Part shown: positions 9,286 to 18,121 of the stretch, piece after piece
Numbering within the stretch: the stretch's first letter is position 1
Layout of the letters: the number at the start of each line of letters is the position of its first letter
From: UBA3946 sp002385755
GTDB lineage: Bacteria > Bacillota_I > Bacilli_A > ML615J-28 > CAG-698
Reading direction: 5' to 3'
DNA: 64,000 nucleotides
NCBI GenBank assembly: GCA_050953085.1
Contig: JBMNLX010000009.1
Coordinates: 248,001 to 312,000 of the forward strand
Position numbers and translations under genes: made by a program
Notes under the pieces: model-generated
The model's database searches: none
Told to the model about the DNA's origin: nothing
What the model saw: the letters and a program-made list of their open reading frames with translations, nothing else

Positions 9286-10848
9286 ATGAAAAAATTACTA
9301 ATACCGGCGATCGCCGCGCTATGTTTCTTTTGCCTGCAGGGTTGCCGGGAATCGACGGAAAAACAATTACAAAAAATACTGAACTCAATTGAAATTCCGG
9401 CCGAAGTGACGGGCAATATCGATCTGCGCGAAAGCTACACGGTCGGGGGCGCGACGGCGCGCGCGGAATGGCATTCCACCGACTCCGGCGTCATAACCAA
9501 TACCGGCGAGGTAAAAGTCGAGGTCTATGACCGCCACGCTATCCTTCAGGTTAAACTCTTCATCGGCGAGCATTTCGTCACGAAGAACTTCCCGGTAACG
9601 GTCAAGGGGAGCGCCGATCTCGCGCTCTTGCACGCTTTCGTTCAGGATCAGTTGCGTTTTGAACGCGAGGTGACGGGAAATCTCCCGCTTTTGACCGAAT
9701 ACGTCCAGGACGGGGTGAAGATCGACGCCGTTTGGTTTTCGGATAAGCCGGAGATAATCGCCCCCGACGGGACCGTCCGCAGGGGCGAAGAGGAAGTCGA
9801 CGTGACACTGACCGTGACGCTTAGCCTTAACGAAGCCCGATTGACGCAAAGTTTTAATTTAACGGTCCTTCGCGACCCGGCGCTCTCGCCGATCAACTGG
9901 TGGCACACGGTCGAGGTCTGGACAGGCGTTATTCCCGGCGAGGCGAAAAAGCCGGCGACGCCGGCTTGTTTCCCGGGGGCCGTTTACCGCAAAGTCGTTT
10001 CGAGCCGCGATTATTGGCTCGGCATCGAGGCCGTCGTGACCCTGCCGGAGTTTACCCCCGACCCGCGACGCTTCGACGAAAGCAAACTTAGTTACTATTT
10101 GGATAACGCCTCCATTTACATGGGCGGTAACGCCCAATACGAAAGCGATATCGGTCTGACATGGTCTATCGGCTACGCCGAGCGCGGCGCGACCAACTAC
10201 AGCCGCTCGGGTATCGCGTTCCGCCCTTTTTGGCGTTATATTACGCGCAAGGAACCCGATTGCACAAATTGTTATCGCAACAGTAACGTTAAGGATTTGG
10301 AATATTATTATTTCCCCGGAGATAAGATCAGAATGAGCGTGATCAGCCCGGAACGCGGTTATCTGCAGATGCGGATTGAACTACTGGAAGAGACGACGAT
10401 CGAGAAATACGCCGCCCGGCGCGCCGCCCTCGAGCTTCCCGCGGGCTACAGCCGCGTATTTATGACGCCGCCTTTTCCTTCCGAGGGAATGGGAGCGACG
10501 AAGGCGGAGTTCAAACGGGTTAACGCCATCGATCAAGTCGCAAACGAAGGCAAACCGACGATCAATACCGACGCGAAAGTTGAGGGAGCGGTTTGGCACG
10601 AGGTCTACCTTTACCGCGAGATTGACGACAAGATTTATAAGGTCCCGTTAACCGCCGACCGGAGCGCGGGGATGGCCTGTCCCGCTGGTAAAAACCAAAA
10701 CGGCGACTTCACGGGCGCCGTGATTACCGGCGTCGCGGGCGTTAATCCCGCCCTCGGGGGGGAGACGGTAACGATTAAGCCCGATAACGGCACCGGGCGG
10801 TTATATAGCAATTACGCGTTCATCAAACGGAAGGAAGAGGATTTATGA
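9286..10848 (+). CDS. lipoprotein with Ig-like repeats and an unrecognised DYWLG domain
   Basis: A 520-residue lipoprotein (lipobox ending LQGC, Cys20). Residues about 25-200 contain two Ig-like segments, each with a strand-rich pattern such as TVGGATARAEWHSTDSGVIT and KIDAVWFSDKPEIIAPDG. Residues about 225-480 hold a domain I do not recognise, with FPGA, SRDYWLG, LPEF, FRPFWRYI, YYYFPGD and FKRVNAIDQ as landmarks. The same domain makes up the whole protein at 16886-17734. It follows the ABC binding protein by 9 bases and overlaps nanE by 4, so it belongs to the cluster. A carbohydrate-binding or carbohydrate-processing role is a guess from context. Confidence 0.8.
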   Translation: MKKLLIPAIAALCFFCLQGCRESTEKQLQKILNSIEIPAEVTGNIDLRESYTVGGATARAEWHSTDSGVITNTGEVKVEVYDRHAILQVKLFIGEHFVTKNFPVTVKGSADLALLHAFVQDQLRFEREVTGNLPLLTEYVQDGVKIDAVWFSDKPEIIAPDGTVRRGEEEVDVTLTVTLSLNEARLTQSFNLTVLRDPALSPINWWHTVEVWTGVIPGEAKKPATPACFPGAVYRKVVSSRDYWLGIEAVVTLPEFTPDPRRFDESKLSYYLDNASIYMGGNAQYESDIGLTWSIGYAERGATNYSRSGIAFRPFWRYITRKEPDCTNCYRNSNVKDLEYYYFPGDKIRMSVISPERGYLQMRIELLEETTIEKYAARRAALELPAGYSRVFMTPPFPSEGMGATKAEFKRVNAIDQVANEGKPTINTDAKVEGAVWHEVYLYREIDDKIYKVPLTADRSAGMACPAGKNQNGDFTGAVITGVAGVNPALGGETVTIKPDNGTGRLYSNYAFIKRKEEDL

Positions 10849-11549
10849 TCGATAAGATCTATCATCAACTAATCGTTTCCTGCCAGGCCCGCCCCGGCGA
10901 GCCCCTGCGCGATTCCGGAATTATCGCGAAAATGGCGGAGGCGGCCGTCATGGGCGGCGCCGCCGCGATCAGGGCCGCCGGCGTCGAGGACATTCTCGCA
11001 ATCAAGCGGGCGGTATCCGTTCCGGTGATCGGGCTTATCAAGCGGGAGTATCCCGACAGCGATATCTACATCACCCCGACAAAGCGGGAGGTCGAGGAAC
11101 TCCTCTCTACGGATTGCGAGATGATCGCGATCGACGCCACCTCGAGACGCCGTCCCGGCGGGGAGGAGGTTAAGGAACTTTTGGCGCTCGCGCATCATCA
11201 TCGCCGCCTCGTCCTGGCGGACGTCGCGACTTTTGAGGAAGCGAAAGCGGCGCAGGATCTCGGATTTGACGCCGTGGCGACGACGATGGCAGGCTATACC
11301 GCCTACACGCGCCCGCTTCCGGGCCCGGATTTCCGGCTGCTTAGGCGGATGGTAAGGCGGCTGTTTATCCCGGTAATCGCGGAGGGAAGAATTTATGATA
11401 CCCGCGATTTGAGGAAGGTACTGAAGATCGGTCCCCACGCCGTCGCGATCGGGACGGCGATTACCCGGCCCCACGTTATTACCGAAAGGTTTCTCCGTTG
11501 CTTTAAGGAGGGGAAATACGGGAAGAGCCGACAAAAATTCGAAAAATGA
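10845..11549 (+). CDS. nanE: N-acetylmannosamine-6-phosphate 2-epimerase
   Basis: A 234-residue TIM-barrel enzyme that interconverts ManNAc-6-phosphate and GlcNAc-6-phosphate in sialic acid and ManNAc catabolism. The family pattern runs the full length: LIVSCQARPGEPLRD at the N terminus, VIGLIKREY with the conserved Lys, IAIDATSRRRP, LADVATFEEAKAAQDLGFD, TTMAGYT, and the phosphate-binding end VIAEGRIYD...AVAIGTAITRP. The length fits NanE. The start at 10845 is supported by GAAGAGG and a 4-base overlap with the preceding lipoprotein gene. NanA and NanK are not adjacent; a ROK-family protein is at 33481-34359. This gene gives the strongest clue to the substrate class of the cluster. Confidence 0.93.
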   Translation: MIDKIYHQLIVSCQARPGEPLRDSGIIAKMAEAAVMGGAAAIRAAGVEDILAIKRAVSVPVIGLIKREYPDSDIYITPTKREVEELLSTDCEMIAIDATSRRRPGGEEVKELLALAHHHRRLVLADVATFEEAKAAQDLGFDAVATTMAGYTAYTRPLPGPDFRLLRRMVRRLFIPVIAEGRIYDTRDLRKVLKIGPHAVAIGTAITRPHVITERFLRCFKEGKYGKSRQKFEK

Positions 11550-11560
11550 TATTTCCCAAA

Positions 11561-11588
11561 TGTAAAACATTGAAAAAAGTGGTATAAT
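11561..11588 (+). promoter_or_regulatory. probable promoter of the GntR regulator gene
   Basis: The 68-base gap between nanE and the regulator contains a perfect -10 box, TATAAT at 11583-11588. The best -35 is weak (TGTAAA at 11561-11566, 16-base spacer). It would start transcription about 25 bases before the regulator's RBS (GCGAGGTAG). A separate promoter suggests that the regulator and downstream genes can be expressed apart from the transporter genes. Confidence 0.45.
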
Positions 11589-11617
11589 TATAAAAACTTA
11601 TTTTAGCGAGGTAGTAT

Positions 11618-12334
11618 ATGGGTAAGATTCCAATGTATCAACAAATCGAGAGGGACCTGCGGGTGGCGATTTTGGAGGGAAAACTGAAACAGGGAGACAT
11701 GGTCCCGAGCGAAACAGAGCTCGCCGCACGGTACAAGGTAACGCGGATGACGGTCAGGCAGGCGATTAATAATCTTTTGGTCGACGGTTATATTTACCGA
11801 CATAAAGGCCGCGGCACTTTTGTTACTTTCAATAAAAAGGAAATGCAGGACGAGACGCCGTTTTTTTCCTTCGCCAACGAGATGAAGGGGGTCGACGGCC
11901 CCGTCAAAACGACCGTATTGAAGTTTGAGGTCGGCAAGGCCGATGAGATTATCGCTCTCAGGCTGCAGCTGCGCGTCGACGACCCGATTTATTACGTCGA
12001 GCGGTTGCGCCATTCCGGAAACAAACCGCTCGCTTTCGAGCGCGTCTACCTTCCCTACAATATGTATCACGAGTTGAACGAGGATATATTCAAAGGGTCT
12101 TTTCACGATTATGTTCAGAATAAACTTAACTGGAAAATCAGGAACTGCGTCCGGGCGATCGAGGCCCGCGGCGTGACGAAGAAGGTCGCCGAACTTTTAC
12201 ATCAAAGAGAAGGCGAACCGTCCCTGTATATGAGCAGCGTCACATATTTGGACAACGGCCGCGCTTTTGTCTACACGCGCTGCTATTTCCATGGGGAACA
12301 TTTCCGCTTTAAACATAATTTTACGAGAAAATGA
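11618..12334 (+). CDS. GntR-family transcriptional regulator (HutC/UTRA type)
   Basis: A 238-residue regulator. Residues 1-70 form the winged helix-turn-helix of the GntR family (PMYQQIERDLRVAILEG; VPSETELAARYKVTRMTVRQ; HKGRGTFV). Residues about 85-235 form a UTRA effector domain (YYVERLRHSGNKPLAFERVY near the middle; SLYMSSVTYLDNGRAFVYTR near the end). UTRA regulators of this kind commonly sense phosphorylated sugars, with GlcNAc-6-P/GlcN-6-P (NagR/YvoA) as the best-known case, which would suit a NanE cluster. It probably represses the surrounding sugar genes. The stop overlaps the start of the SGNH hydrolase gene. Confidence 0.92.
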   Translation: MGKIPMYQQIERDLRVAILEGKLKQGDMVPSETELAARYKVTRMTVRQAINNLLVDGYIYRHKGRGTFVTFNKKEMQDETPFFSFANEMKGVDGPVKTTVLKFEVGKADEIIALRLQLRVDDPIYYVERLRHSGNKPLAFERVYLPYNMYHELNEDIFKGSFHDYVQNKLNWKIRNCVRAIEARGVTKKVAELLHQREGEPSLYMSSVTYLDNGRAFVYTRCYFHGEHFRFKHNFTRK

Positions 12335-13419
12335 TCATGAACAAAGAAAAAAACGATTCCAAGACAAATAATGAAGATGTTATCTGGTTTGACCCGCTCG
12401 AGACGAATGCGATTCGCGTTCGCGGGTTCGCTTGGTTTGACAATGACCGCCGTTACCGGCGCTTGCCGGCGAGCTCGGACAGTCTCGTCGCCCGCGTCTC
12501 GCCCAATGTCGCGCGCCTTTCCGGCGACGCGGCGGGCGGGCAGATTCATTTCCGGACAGATTCCGACACCGTGGAAATCGCGGCGGAACTGGCGGCGCCC
12601 AGCTTGATGTCGCATATGACGATCGCTTCCCAAGGCGGGTTTGACTGTTACGTCGGGAGCGACTTTAGCGATTTAAAATTCTATGCGACGACGACTTTCC
12701 CCGTCGACGCGAAAAGTTACCGTTACCGGTTTTTTGCGGGCGTCCCCGGAGACAAACTCGTCGTTCTTAACTTCCCCCTTTACAACAGGGTGGAAAGCGT
12801 TCGCGTCGGCGTTAAACCCGGGGCCGCTTTGCGGGATCCGGGGGATTTCCCGCAGCCGGGGCGGATCGTCGTTTACGGGACTTCAATCACCCAGGGCGCA
12901 TGCGCCAGCCGGCCCGGTTTGTGTTACACGAATATTTTAAGCAGGCGGCTCGGTATCGAATTCATCAATCTTGGTTTTTCCGGGAGCGCCTTCGGCGAGC
13001 CTGAAATCGCGGAACTCGTTTCGGAGGTTAGCGGGGCGCGGATGTTCGTACTTGACTACGAGGCCAACGCCGGGACCAACGGCCGGCTTTACCGGACGCT
13101 CGAGGATTTTATTAAAATCATCCGCGGCCGTTACCCGAACGCGCCGATCGTCGTTGTTTCCCGAATTAAGTATTTGTTTGACGAGCTTAATCCCGGAACC
13201 CTGGGAAAAATGCGCCGGGAACTGCGGGAATTTCAGAAGAACGTCGTATCCGCGCTAAGGGAAAAAGGAGACGACGCCGTGTATTTTGTTGACGGGTCCG
13301 GCTTTTTTCCCGACGATTATCACGAGTTTACCGTCGATTCCGTTCATCCCAACGATATCGGTTTTTACCGAATCGCGGAGGGATTGGAAAAAGAAATCAG
13401 GAAGATTTTGAAAATTTGA
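12331..13419 (+). CDS. SGNH/GDSL hydrolase with N-terminal beta domain
   Basis: A 362-residue protein. Residues about 15-170 are strand-rich (jelly-roll-like) and residues about 175-360 form an SGNH hydrolase. The nucleophile block is VVYGTSITQG (Ser near residue 185), the Gly block is LGFSGSAFGEPE, and the catalytic Asp-His block is DSVHPND near residue 338. No signal peptide is present, so the enzyme should be cytoplasmic. In this cluster it may remove O-acetyl or similar esters from an imported amino sugar; the substrate is not shown by the sequence. It could start at ATG 12331 or ATG 12337; the first overlaps the regulator's stop. Confidence 0.88.
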   Translation: MIMNKEKNDSKTNNEDVIWFDPLETNAIRVRGFAWFDNDRRYRRLPASSDSLVARVSPNVARLSGDAAGGQIHFRTDSDTVEIAAELAAPSLMSHMTIASQGGFDCYVGSDFSDLKFYATTTFPVDAKSYRYRFFAGVPGDKLVVLNFPLYNRVESVRVGVKPGAALRDPGDFPQPGRIVVYGTSITQGACASRPGLCYTNILSRRLGIEFINLGFSGSAFGEPEIAELVSEVSGARMFVLDYEANAGTNGRLYRTLEDFIKIIRGRYPNAPIVVVSRIKYLFDELNPGTLGKMRRELREFQKNVVSALREKGDDAVYFVDGSGFFPDDYHEFTVDSVHPNDIGFYRIAEGLEKEIRKILKI

Positions 13420-13428
13420 GGATATGTT

Positions 13429-14118
13429 ATGCATAGATTACTTACAACGCTTAAAAGAAAGAAGTTCAGCCTGATCGCGAGCCTGCCCGAAAATTCCTAC
13501 GAAATGGCGAAAATCGCCTGGGAAGCGGGCGCCGACGCGATAAAAGTTCACATTAATGTTTTTCACCGCGCGAGCCAAAACACTTTCGGACCGTTGACAG
13601 AAATCAGAAACACGTTTGAAAGAATTATCGCGGATAGCCCCGTTCCCGTCGGGATCGTCGCCGGCGAGGACCCGATCCTGGTCGAAGAATTGCTCGATGA
13701 TATCGTGGCGATGGGATTTGATTTCATTTCTCTCTACGGTCATTTCATGCCGGCGTCTCTGGTCGAGCGCCGCGATATCACGACTTTTTTCGCCGTTAAC
13801 TCCGATTACTCGCTCGAGGAGATCCGTCACTTGTCTCAGTCTTTTTTCGGGGACATCTTGGAACTCTCGATCATCGCTCCCGAGCATTACGGGAAAAGAC
13901 TTTCCGCCCGCGACTTGGCTAAGTATAATTACATCGCGACTCACGCCGTCGCGCCGACCGTCGTGCCGACGCAAAAATTGGTTTACCCGAGCGACGTGAA
14001 GTCGCTGTACCGGACCGGCGTTAGCGCCGTGATGGTCGGGGCAATCTGCTACGGTCGCGACCCGGAGAAAATGCGCCAAGTTATTAAGAGTTTCCGAAGC
14101 GAGATTGATCGGCTGTGA
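13429..14118 (+). CDS. TIM-barrel protein, NanE-like phosphate-binding fold
   Basis: A 229-residue protein of alternating strands and helices, resembling the HisA/TrpC/NanE group of phosphate-binding barrels. Visible landmarks are an early strand FSLIASLP, AGADAIKVHINVFHRAS with a candidate catalytic Lys, PVPVGIVAGEDP, DFISLYGHFMPA, and a C-terminal SAVMVGAICYGRDPEKM, which matches the position of the NanE phosphate site. It is not a close NanE. The neighbours (nanE, SGNH hydrolase, DUF4127) suggest a step in the same sugar pathway, perhaps an isomerase or aldolase. It is coupled to the next gene by an overlap of the TGA with a GTG start. Confidence 0.75.
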   Translation: MHRLLTTLKRKKFSLIASLPENSYEMAKIAWEAGADAIKVHINVFHRASQNTFGPLTEIRNTFERIIADSPVPVGIVAGEDPILVEELLDDIVAMGFDFISLYGHFMPASLVERRDITTFFAVNSDYSLEEIRHLSQSFFGDILELSIIAPEHYGKRLSARDLAKYNYIATHAVAPTVVPTQKLVYPSDVKSLYRTGVSAVMVGAICYGRDPEKMRQVIKSFRSEIDRL

Positions 14119-15557
14119 AAAAGACCTTGATCATCCCGCTTGACAGCCGCCCCTGCAATACCGCGTGGCTCAAGCGGCTGGCGGAGGAAGCGGGCGTTCC
14201 CGCGCTTATTTATCCCCGATCCCGGTGCGGCACGCTTCACCGCGGCGCCGATTTTGCCGGGATGATGTCGATGATTGAAGCGAATATCGCCGATTGCGAG
14301 TATTTGCTTATCTCTGCCGACGGGCTTGCGAGCGGCGGCCTTATCCAAGCCCGCCTTGGCCTCGCCGACCCAGATCGCTTAAGCGCGGAACTTAAGGTTC
14401 TCGGCGAATACAAAAAACGTTACCCGGGGCTTAAAATATATGTTTTCGACACGTTGATGCGGACGTCGATTACCGCCTACGACGCGGAAAGCGCCCGCCA
14501 CTGGTCGCTCGTGAACGAGTATTCAAGACTTTTGGGCGAGGAAGGCGCCGCGGAAAGCGCCCGGCTGCGATATCTAGAGAAGGCGATTCCCGAACGCGTT
14601 TTAAACCGATATTTGCGGGCGCGCGAGATCAAGCTCCGTCTCAACCTTTATTTTTTGGAACAGACCGCCGCGGGCGTCGTCGATTATCTTATCATCCTCC
14701 AGGAGGATACCGCGCCCCGGGGCATACAAAAACGGGAACAGGAGATTATCGCGGACTTTATAAAAGAACATGGCCTCGGGAATAAAGTTAAAACGCACAA
14801 CGGGACCGACGAAGGCGGCTTATTGCTTCTCGCGAAGATAGTCAACGAAAAGCGGAGGCATTCGCCACGGGTATATCTGCTCCTGCCCGAACAGGGCGTT
14901 TTGGAGAAGACGATGCTTTTCGAAGACCGCCCTTTCGGGGAAAATCTCCGGGCGATGTTTGAGACCGCGGGCTTCGTTCCCGCGAACGACCCGGATTCCG
15001 CCGATTTTATTCTCGCGGTTTACGCGGAAAAGGAAAACAAGGATTTGGATTTAAGCGATTTCCGGGAAGTGTTGCCGGAAAAAGGTCCGCGATATCGCGC
15101 GTTTGTCAGCGAATTAAATAATTATTTAGCGGCCGGCAAGCCCGCGGGCCTTGTTGACCTGCTTTTTCCCAACGGCGGCAGCCCCGAATTGCTCGGGGAA
15201 ATCGATTATCGGGCGCTTAAGGTCTATTCGGCTTGGAATACCGCTTCCAACGCCTTGGGCTCGGCCCTTTGCGAGATTGCGGTGTTGACGTCCGTTCCGG
15301 ACGCGGACCACGAGGCGTTTAAGAACGAGCGAATCATGGACGACTGCGTTTACCAGTATATCGTCCGCCGGCAGGTTAACCGGGACTTGCTCGCCTCCGG
15401 TCATAATATTTATGATCTCGGCGACCTGGGCCCGAAAGTCGCGGCCCGGATCGCCGGAGAAATGGAAAAATATCGATTTCTCGTCGATAACCGCAGGTTT
15501 AGGATATCGCTTCCTTGGAACCGGACGTTTGAAATCGACATCGAGGTAGAGGATTAA
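14115..15557 (+). CDS. DUF4127 family protein
   Basis: A 480-residue cytoplasmic protein recognised as DUF4127 by its N-terminal LIIPLDSRPCNTAW, the YLLISADGLASGGLIQAR block, and the central DYLIILQEDTAPRGIQKREQ. It has no signal peptide or membrane segment. The biochemical activity of the family is not known to me. The conserved Asp/Arg/Thr-rich N-terminal motif and the HNGTDEGGLLLLAKI motif could form an active site. The GTG start at 14115 overlaps the previous stop, and the FAD oxidoreductase follows 1 base after its stop, so the three genes are very likely co-translated. Confidence 0.88.
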   Translation: MKKTLIIPLDSRPCNTAWLKRLAEEAGVPALIYPRSRCGTLHRGADFAGMMSMIEANIADCEYLLISADGLASGGLIQARLGLADPDRLSAELKVLGEYKKRYPGLKIYVFDTLMRTSITAYDAESARHWSLVNEYSRLLGEEGAAESARLRYLEKAIPERVLNRYLRAREIKLRLNLYFLEQTAAGVVDYLIILQEDTAPRGIQKREQEIIADFIKEHGLGNKVKTHNGTDEGGLLLLAKIVNEKRRHSPRVYLLLPEQGVLEKTMLFEDRPFGENLRAMFETAGFVPANDPDSADFILAVYAEKENKDLDLSDFREVLPEKGPRYRAFVSELNNYLAAGKPAGLVDLLFPNGGSPELLGEIDYRALKVYSAWNTASNALGSALCEIAVLTSVPDADHEAFKNERIMDDCVYQYIVRRQVNRDLLASGHNIYDLGDLGPKVAARIAGEMEKYRFLVDNRRFRISLPWNRTFEIDIEVED

Positions 15558-15558
15558 T

Positions 15559-16893
15559 ATGAAATATGACGTAATCGTCGCGGGAGGGGGGCCGAGCGGG
15601 ATCGCCGCCGCCCTTGCCGCGAAAAGAAACAACGCGAAAGTATTGCTTATAGAAAAAAGCGGCCTTCTGGGGGGCGCGAACGTCCTGTCCCTCGTCGGGC
15701 CGCTAATGACTTTTCACAATTTGAAAGGCCAGGTGGTGAGGGGCATCGGCGAGGAAATCGTCTCCCGGCTCGTCGCCAATGGTTACAGTCCCGGTCACCG
15801 GCCCGACCCGGTCGGGTTTTGCGCGACCGTGACGCCGTATGACGTTGAAGGCTTGAAGGAAGTGTATTTCAATCTCGTATATAATGAGAAAATCGATTTA
15901 TTGCTTCACGCCATTGCGATTGACGTTACCCTCAGGGAAAGCAAAATCACCGCCGCGCGGGCGGCGACGAAAAACGGGGTAATCGAGCTTGAGGCGGACG
16001 TTTACGTCGACGCGACCGGCGACGGCGATATCGCCGCCGCGGCCGGCTGCCCGTTTATTTACGGCCGCGAATCGGACAATCTGACCCAGCCGATGACGAT
16101 GCTTTTTACCGTCGCCGGCATTGATTTCGAGAAACTCAGGGAATACCAAAACCTTAACCCGGGCGAGTTCTACGGCGGAAAGGCCGCCCCCGCGGATTAT
16201 TTCGGCTTGAGCGGCTTTTTCGAAAAAATCGCCGCGGCGCGCGCCGCGGGCGACTTTACGATTCCCCGCGACCGCGTGTTATTGTTTGAAAACGCCCGCC
16301 GCGGCGAGGCGACCGTCAATATCACCCGCGTGTTGAACGGGGCCGGGACCGATCCCTTCGCCTTGTCAAGGGCGGAGATCGAGGGAAGGAAACAAGTTAA
16401 AGAAGCGTTTGCTTTCCTGAAAAAATATATCCCCGGGTTTGAAAACAGCTATATTATCCGCACGCCCTATCAAATCGGCGTTCGCGAGACCCGTCACATC
16501 AAAGGTCAATATACTTTAATCGAGGAAGATATCGCCGGGGAGAGGGCTTTTGAAGATTCTATCGCGGTCGCCGCCTTCCCGATCGACATTCACTCGCCGG
16601 ACGGGAGCAGCCTGGAAGCGTCCAGTCAGATAAAAACCTACGAAATACCGCTGCGAGTGATGATTCCCGAAGGTCCGCGCAACTTGATTGTTACCGGCAG
16701 GGCCGTGAGCGCGACGCACGAGGCGAGCGCTTCGATGCGGGTGAGCCCGGTCGTGATGGCGCTTGGTCAGGCGGCGGGAGTCCTGGCGTCCTATTCCGCC
16801 CTGCGAGGGATAGAGCCCGGGGCGGCGCCTTACGAGGAAATCGCCGTATTACTCAGGAAGGGAAACGCGGTGTTAAAAAAAGAAGATGTATAG
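15559..16893 (+). CDS. FAD-dependent oxidoreductase (FAD_oxidored type)
   Basis: A 444-residue flavoprotein. The dinucleotide-binding motif VAGGGPSGIAAALAA lies at residues 6-20, the second FAD contact is YVDATGDGDIAAAAGCPF near residue 155, and the C-terminal FAD contact is SMRVSPVVMALGQAAG. It belongs to the broad family that includes the sugar-cluster FAD-dependent dehydrogenases of Bacillota and Bacteroidota. It has no signal peptide. It probably oxidises or reduces a sugar intermediate in the pathway; the substrate is unknown. It overlaps the following gene by 8 bases. Confidence 0.85.
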   Translation: MKYDVIVAGGGPSGIAAALAAKRNNAKVLLIEKSGLLGGANVLSLVGPLMTFHNLKGQVVRGIGEEIVSRLVANGYSPGHRPDPVGFCATVTPYDVEGLKEVYFNLVYNEKIDLLLHAIAIDVTLRESKITAARAATKNGVIELEADVYVDATGDGDIAAAAGCPFIYGRESDNLTQPMTMLFTVAGIDFEKLREYQNLNPGEFYGGKAAPADYFGLSGFFEKIAAARAAGDFTIPRDRVLLFENARRGEATVNITRVLNGAGTDPFALSRAEIEGRKQVKEAFAFLKKYIPGFENSYIIRTPYQIGVRETRHIKGQYTLIEEDIAGERAFEDSIAVAAFPIDIHSPDGSSLEASSQIKTYEIPLRVMIPEGPRNLIVTGRAVSATHEASASMRVSPVVMALGQAAGVLASYSALRGIEPGAAPYEEIAVLLRKGNAVLKKEDV

Positions 16894-17734
16894 GATTGAG
16901 GATTTTCTCCAAGCTCCGGCTTACTTCGACCCGATTGAGGGCGAGAAAGAAAAACCGGCCGAGCGCCGCTGTTTTCCCGGGGCTTGGTATTATAAAGTCT
17001 TGTCGGCGCGCGACTATTGGCTCGGGCTCGACGGCTTTGTTCGCTTGCCCGAGTTTTACCCCGACGAGGAGCGTTACGTCGACGAGGGGGATTTCCGGAA
17101 ATATCTTGACACGCCGTCCGTTTACGTCGGCGGGTCCGCCGATTTTGAAAACGACATCGGTTTAGCCTGGTTTCGCGGGATCGTTGACGGGAAGATGAGC
17201 CGCGAGAAAATTACTTTTCGTCCTTTTTGGCGCTATATTTATACGGAAAACGGCCGGGAAAGGAATATTTACGCTGGAACGGGAATAGAAGACGCGGAGT
17301 ATTATTTTTTCCCCGGCGACGAGGTGAGGATTACCGTCGCTTCCGTGAAAGAACATTTTTTGGTTTTGCGGCTGGCTTTGGAAAAGGAAACCGAGCTTGA
17401 GCGTTATCGCCGGATTCGAAAGCGGCTTTCCCGCTCCCCGCGAGCGTTTGTATCCGGTTTGATTCCGGCGCCGGGGGCGGCGGTCCGTCCCGCCGAATAC
17501 AAACGGGTCAACGCTATCGATCAATACGGGAACGAAGGAAAGCCGGCCCAACCGACCAATGCGAGAACGGGCGAGGCGCGGTGGCGGGATGTTTTCCTGT
17601 TTCGCGCTCACCGGGGCGAGTTGGTCAAAGTTCCGTTCACGGAAGAGAGGCGCGTAAAAATGTTTTGCCCGGACCCGCGCGCGTTCGCGGTCAAAACCAA
17701 CGGGAACAGCGAAACTGTCGTAATTCGTCCTTGA
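16886..17734 (+). CDS. unrecognised DYWLG-domain protein, cytoplasmic paralogue
   Basis: A 282-residue protein made up of the same unrecognised domain as the C-terminal part of the lipoprotein at 9286-10848. Aligned landmarks are CFPGAWYYKVLSARDYWLG, VRLPEFYPDEERY, FENDIGLAWF, FRPFWRYI, YYFFPGDEVRI and EYKRVNAIDQYGNEGKP. It has no signal peptide and no Ig-like part, so it should be cytoplasmic, where the paralogue is exported. It is the last gene of the sugar cluster and overlaps the FAD oxidoreductase gene. No database family comes to mind. Codon use matches its neighbours. Confidence 0.75.
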   Translation: MYRIEDFLQAPAYFDPIEGEKEKPAERRCFPGAWYYKVLSARDYWLGLDGFVRLPEFYPDEERYVDEGDFRKYLDTPSVYVGGSADFENDIGLAWFRGIVDGKMSREKITFRPFWRYIYTENGRERNIYAGTGIEDAEYYFFPGDEVRITVASVKEHFLVLRLALEKETELERYRRIRKRLSRSPRAFVSGLIPAPGAAVRPAEYKRVNAIDQYGNEGKPAQPTNARTGEARWRDVFLFRAHRGELVKVPFTEERRVKMFCPDPRAFAVKTNGNSETVVIRP

Positions 17735-17826
17735 AACATTCTTATCTTAGCATGCCTGTTATATTAATTATCACCGTCGCAATCATCCCGCGGCAGAAAT
17801 TCAATAGACAAACCGCGTATAGAATC

Positions 17827-17857
17827 AAAAGCCGTCCCGCGGCGGCTTTTTGATTTT
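17827..17857 (+). terminator. rho-independent terminator of the sugar cluster
   Basis: A GC-rich hairpin (AAAAGCCG pairing with CGGCTTTT around a CCGCGG loop) is followed by a T-rich run. It lies 93 bases after the last cluster gene. The rest of the gap to 18121 is AT-rich, contains only the two leftward hairpins described below, and shows no credible gene. Confidence 0.75.
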
Positions 17858-17995
17858 TAATACCATTAATATTGACGATTCTAAAAAGGATTCGGACTTT
17901 TATCCTCGCGTTATCTTAATTTTAGCGCAGCGATGTCGTTTCCTACATTTCTTATAGTTCCCGTAGAAATCGCTTTGCGGTTAAATAGCATTTTT

Positions 17996-18030
17996 AAAAA
18001 GGTGAAACCATATAATCTATTGGCTTCACC
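17996..18030 (-). terminator. second hairpin terminator downstream of purC
   Basis: Read on the minus strand, GGTGAAGCCA pairs with TGGTTTCACC (one mismatch) and is followed by TTTTT. It lies about 90 bases past the purC stop and would catch transcripts that pass the first terminator. Confidence 0.5.
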
Positions 18031-18061
18031 CTTTGAATCTAAATAAAGATTTTTATGCTAA

Positions 18062-18100
18062 GAAAAGTATCTCACCGAATCAATAATGGCGAGATGCTTT
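18062..18100 (-). terminator. rho-independent terminator of purC
   Basis: On the minus strand, AGCATCTCGCC pairs with GGTGAGATACT (10 of 11 positions, counting one G-U) and is followed by TTTTCT. It is 22 bases after the purC stop. Confidence 0.7.
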
Positions 18101-18121
18101 TAATTTAACGCGCCTTGTTTA

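Noticed and set aside
17735..18121. Small protein genes in the gap between the sugar cluster and purC
   Set aside because: The only sizeable frame is a shadow of the upstream gene that runs into its terminator; no RBS-linked ORF was found.
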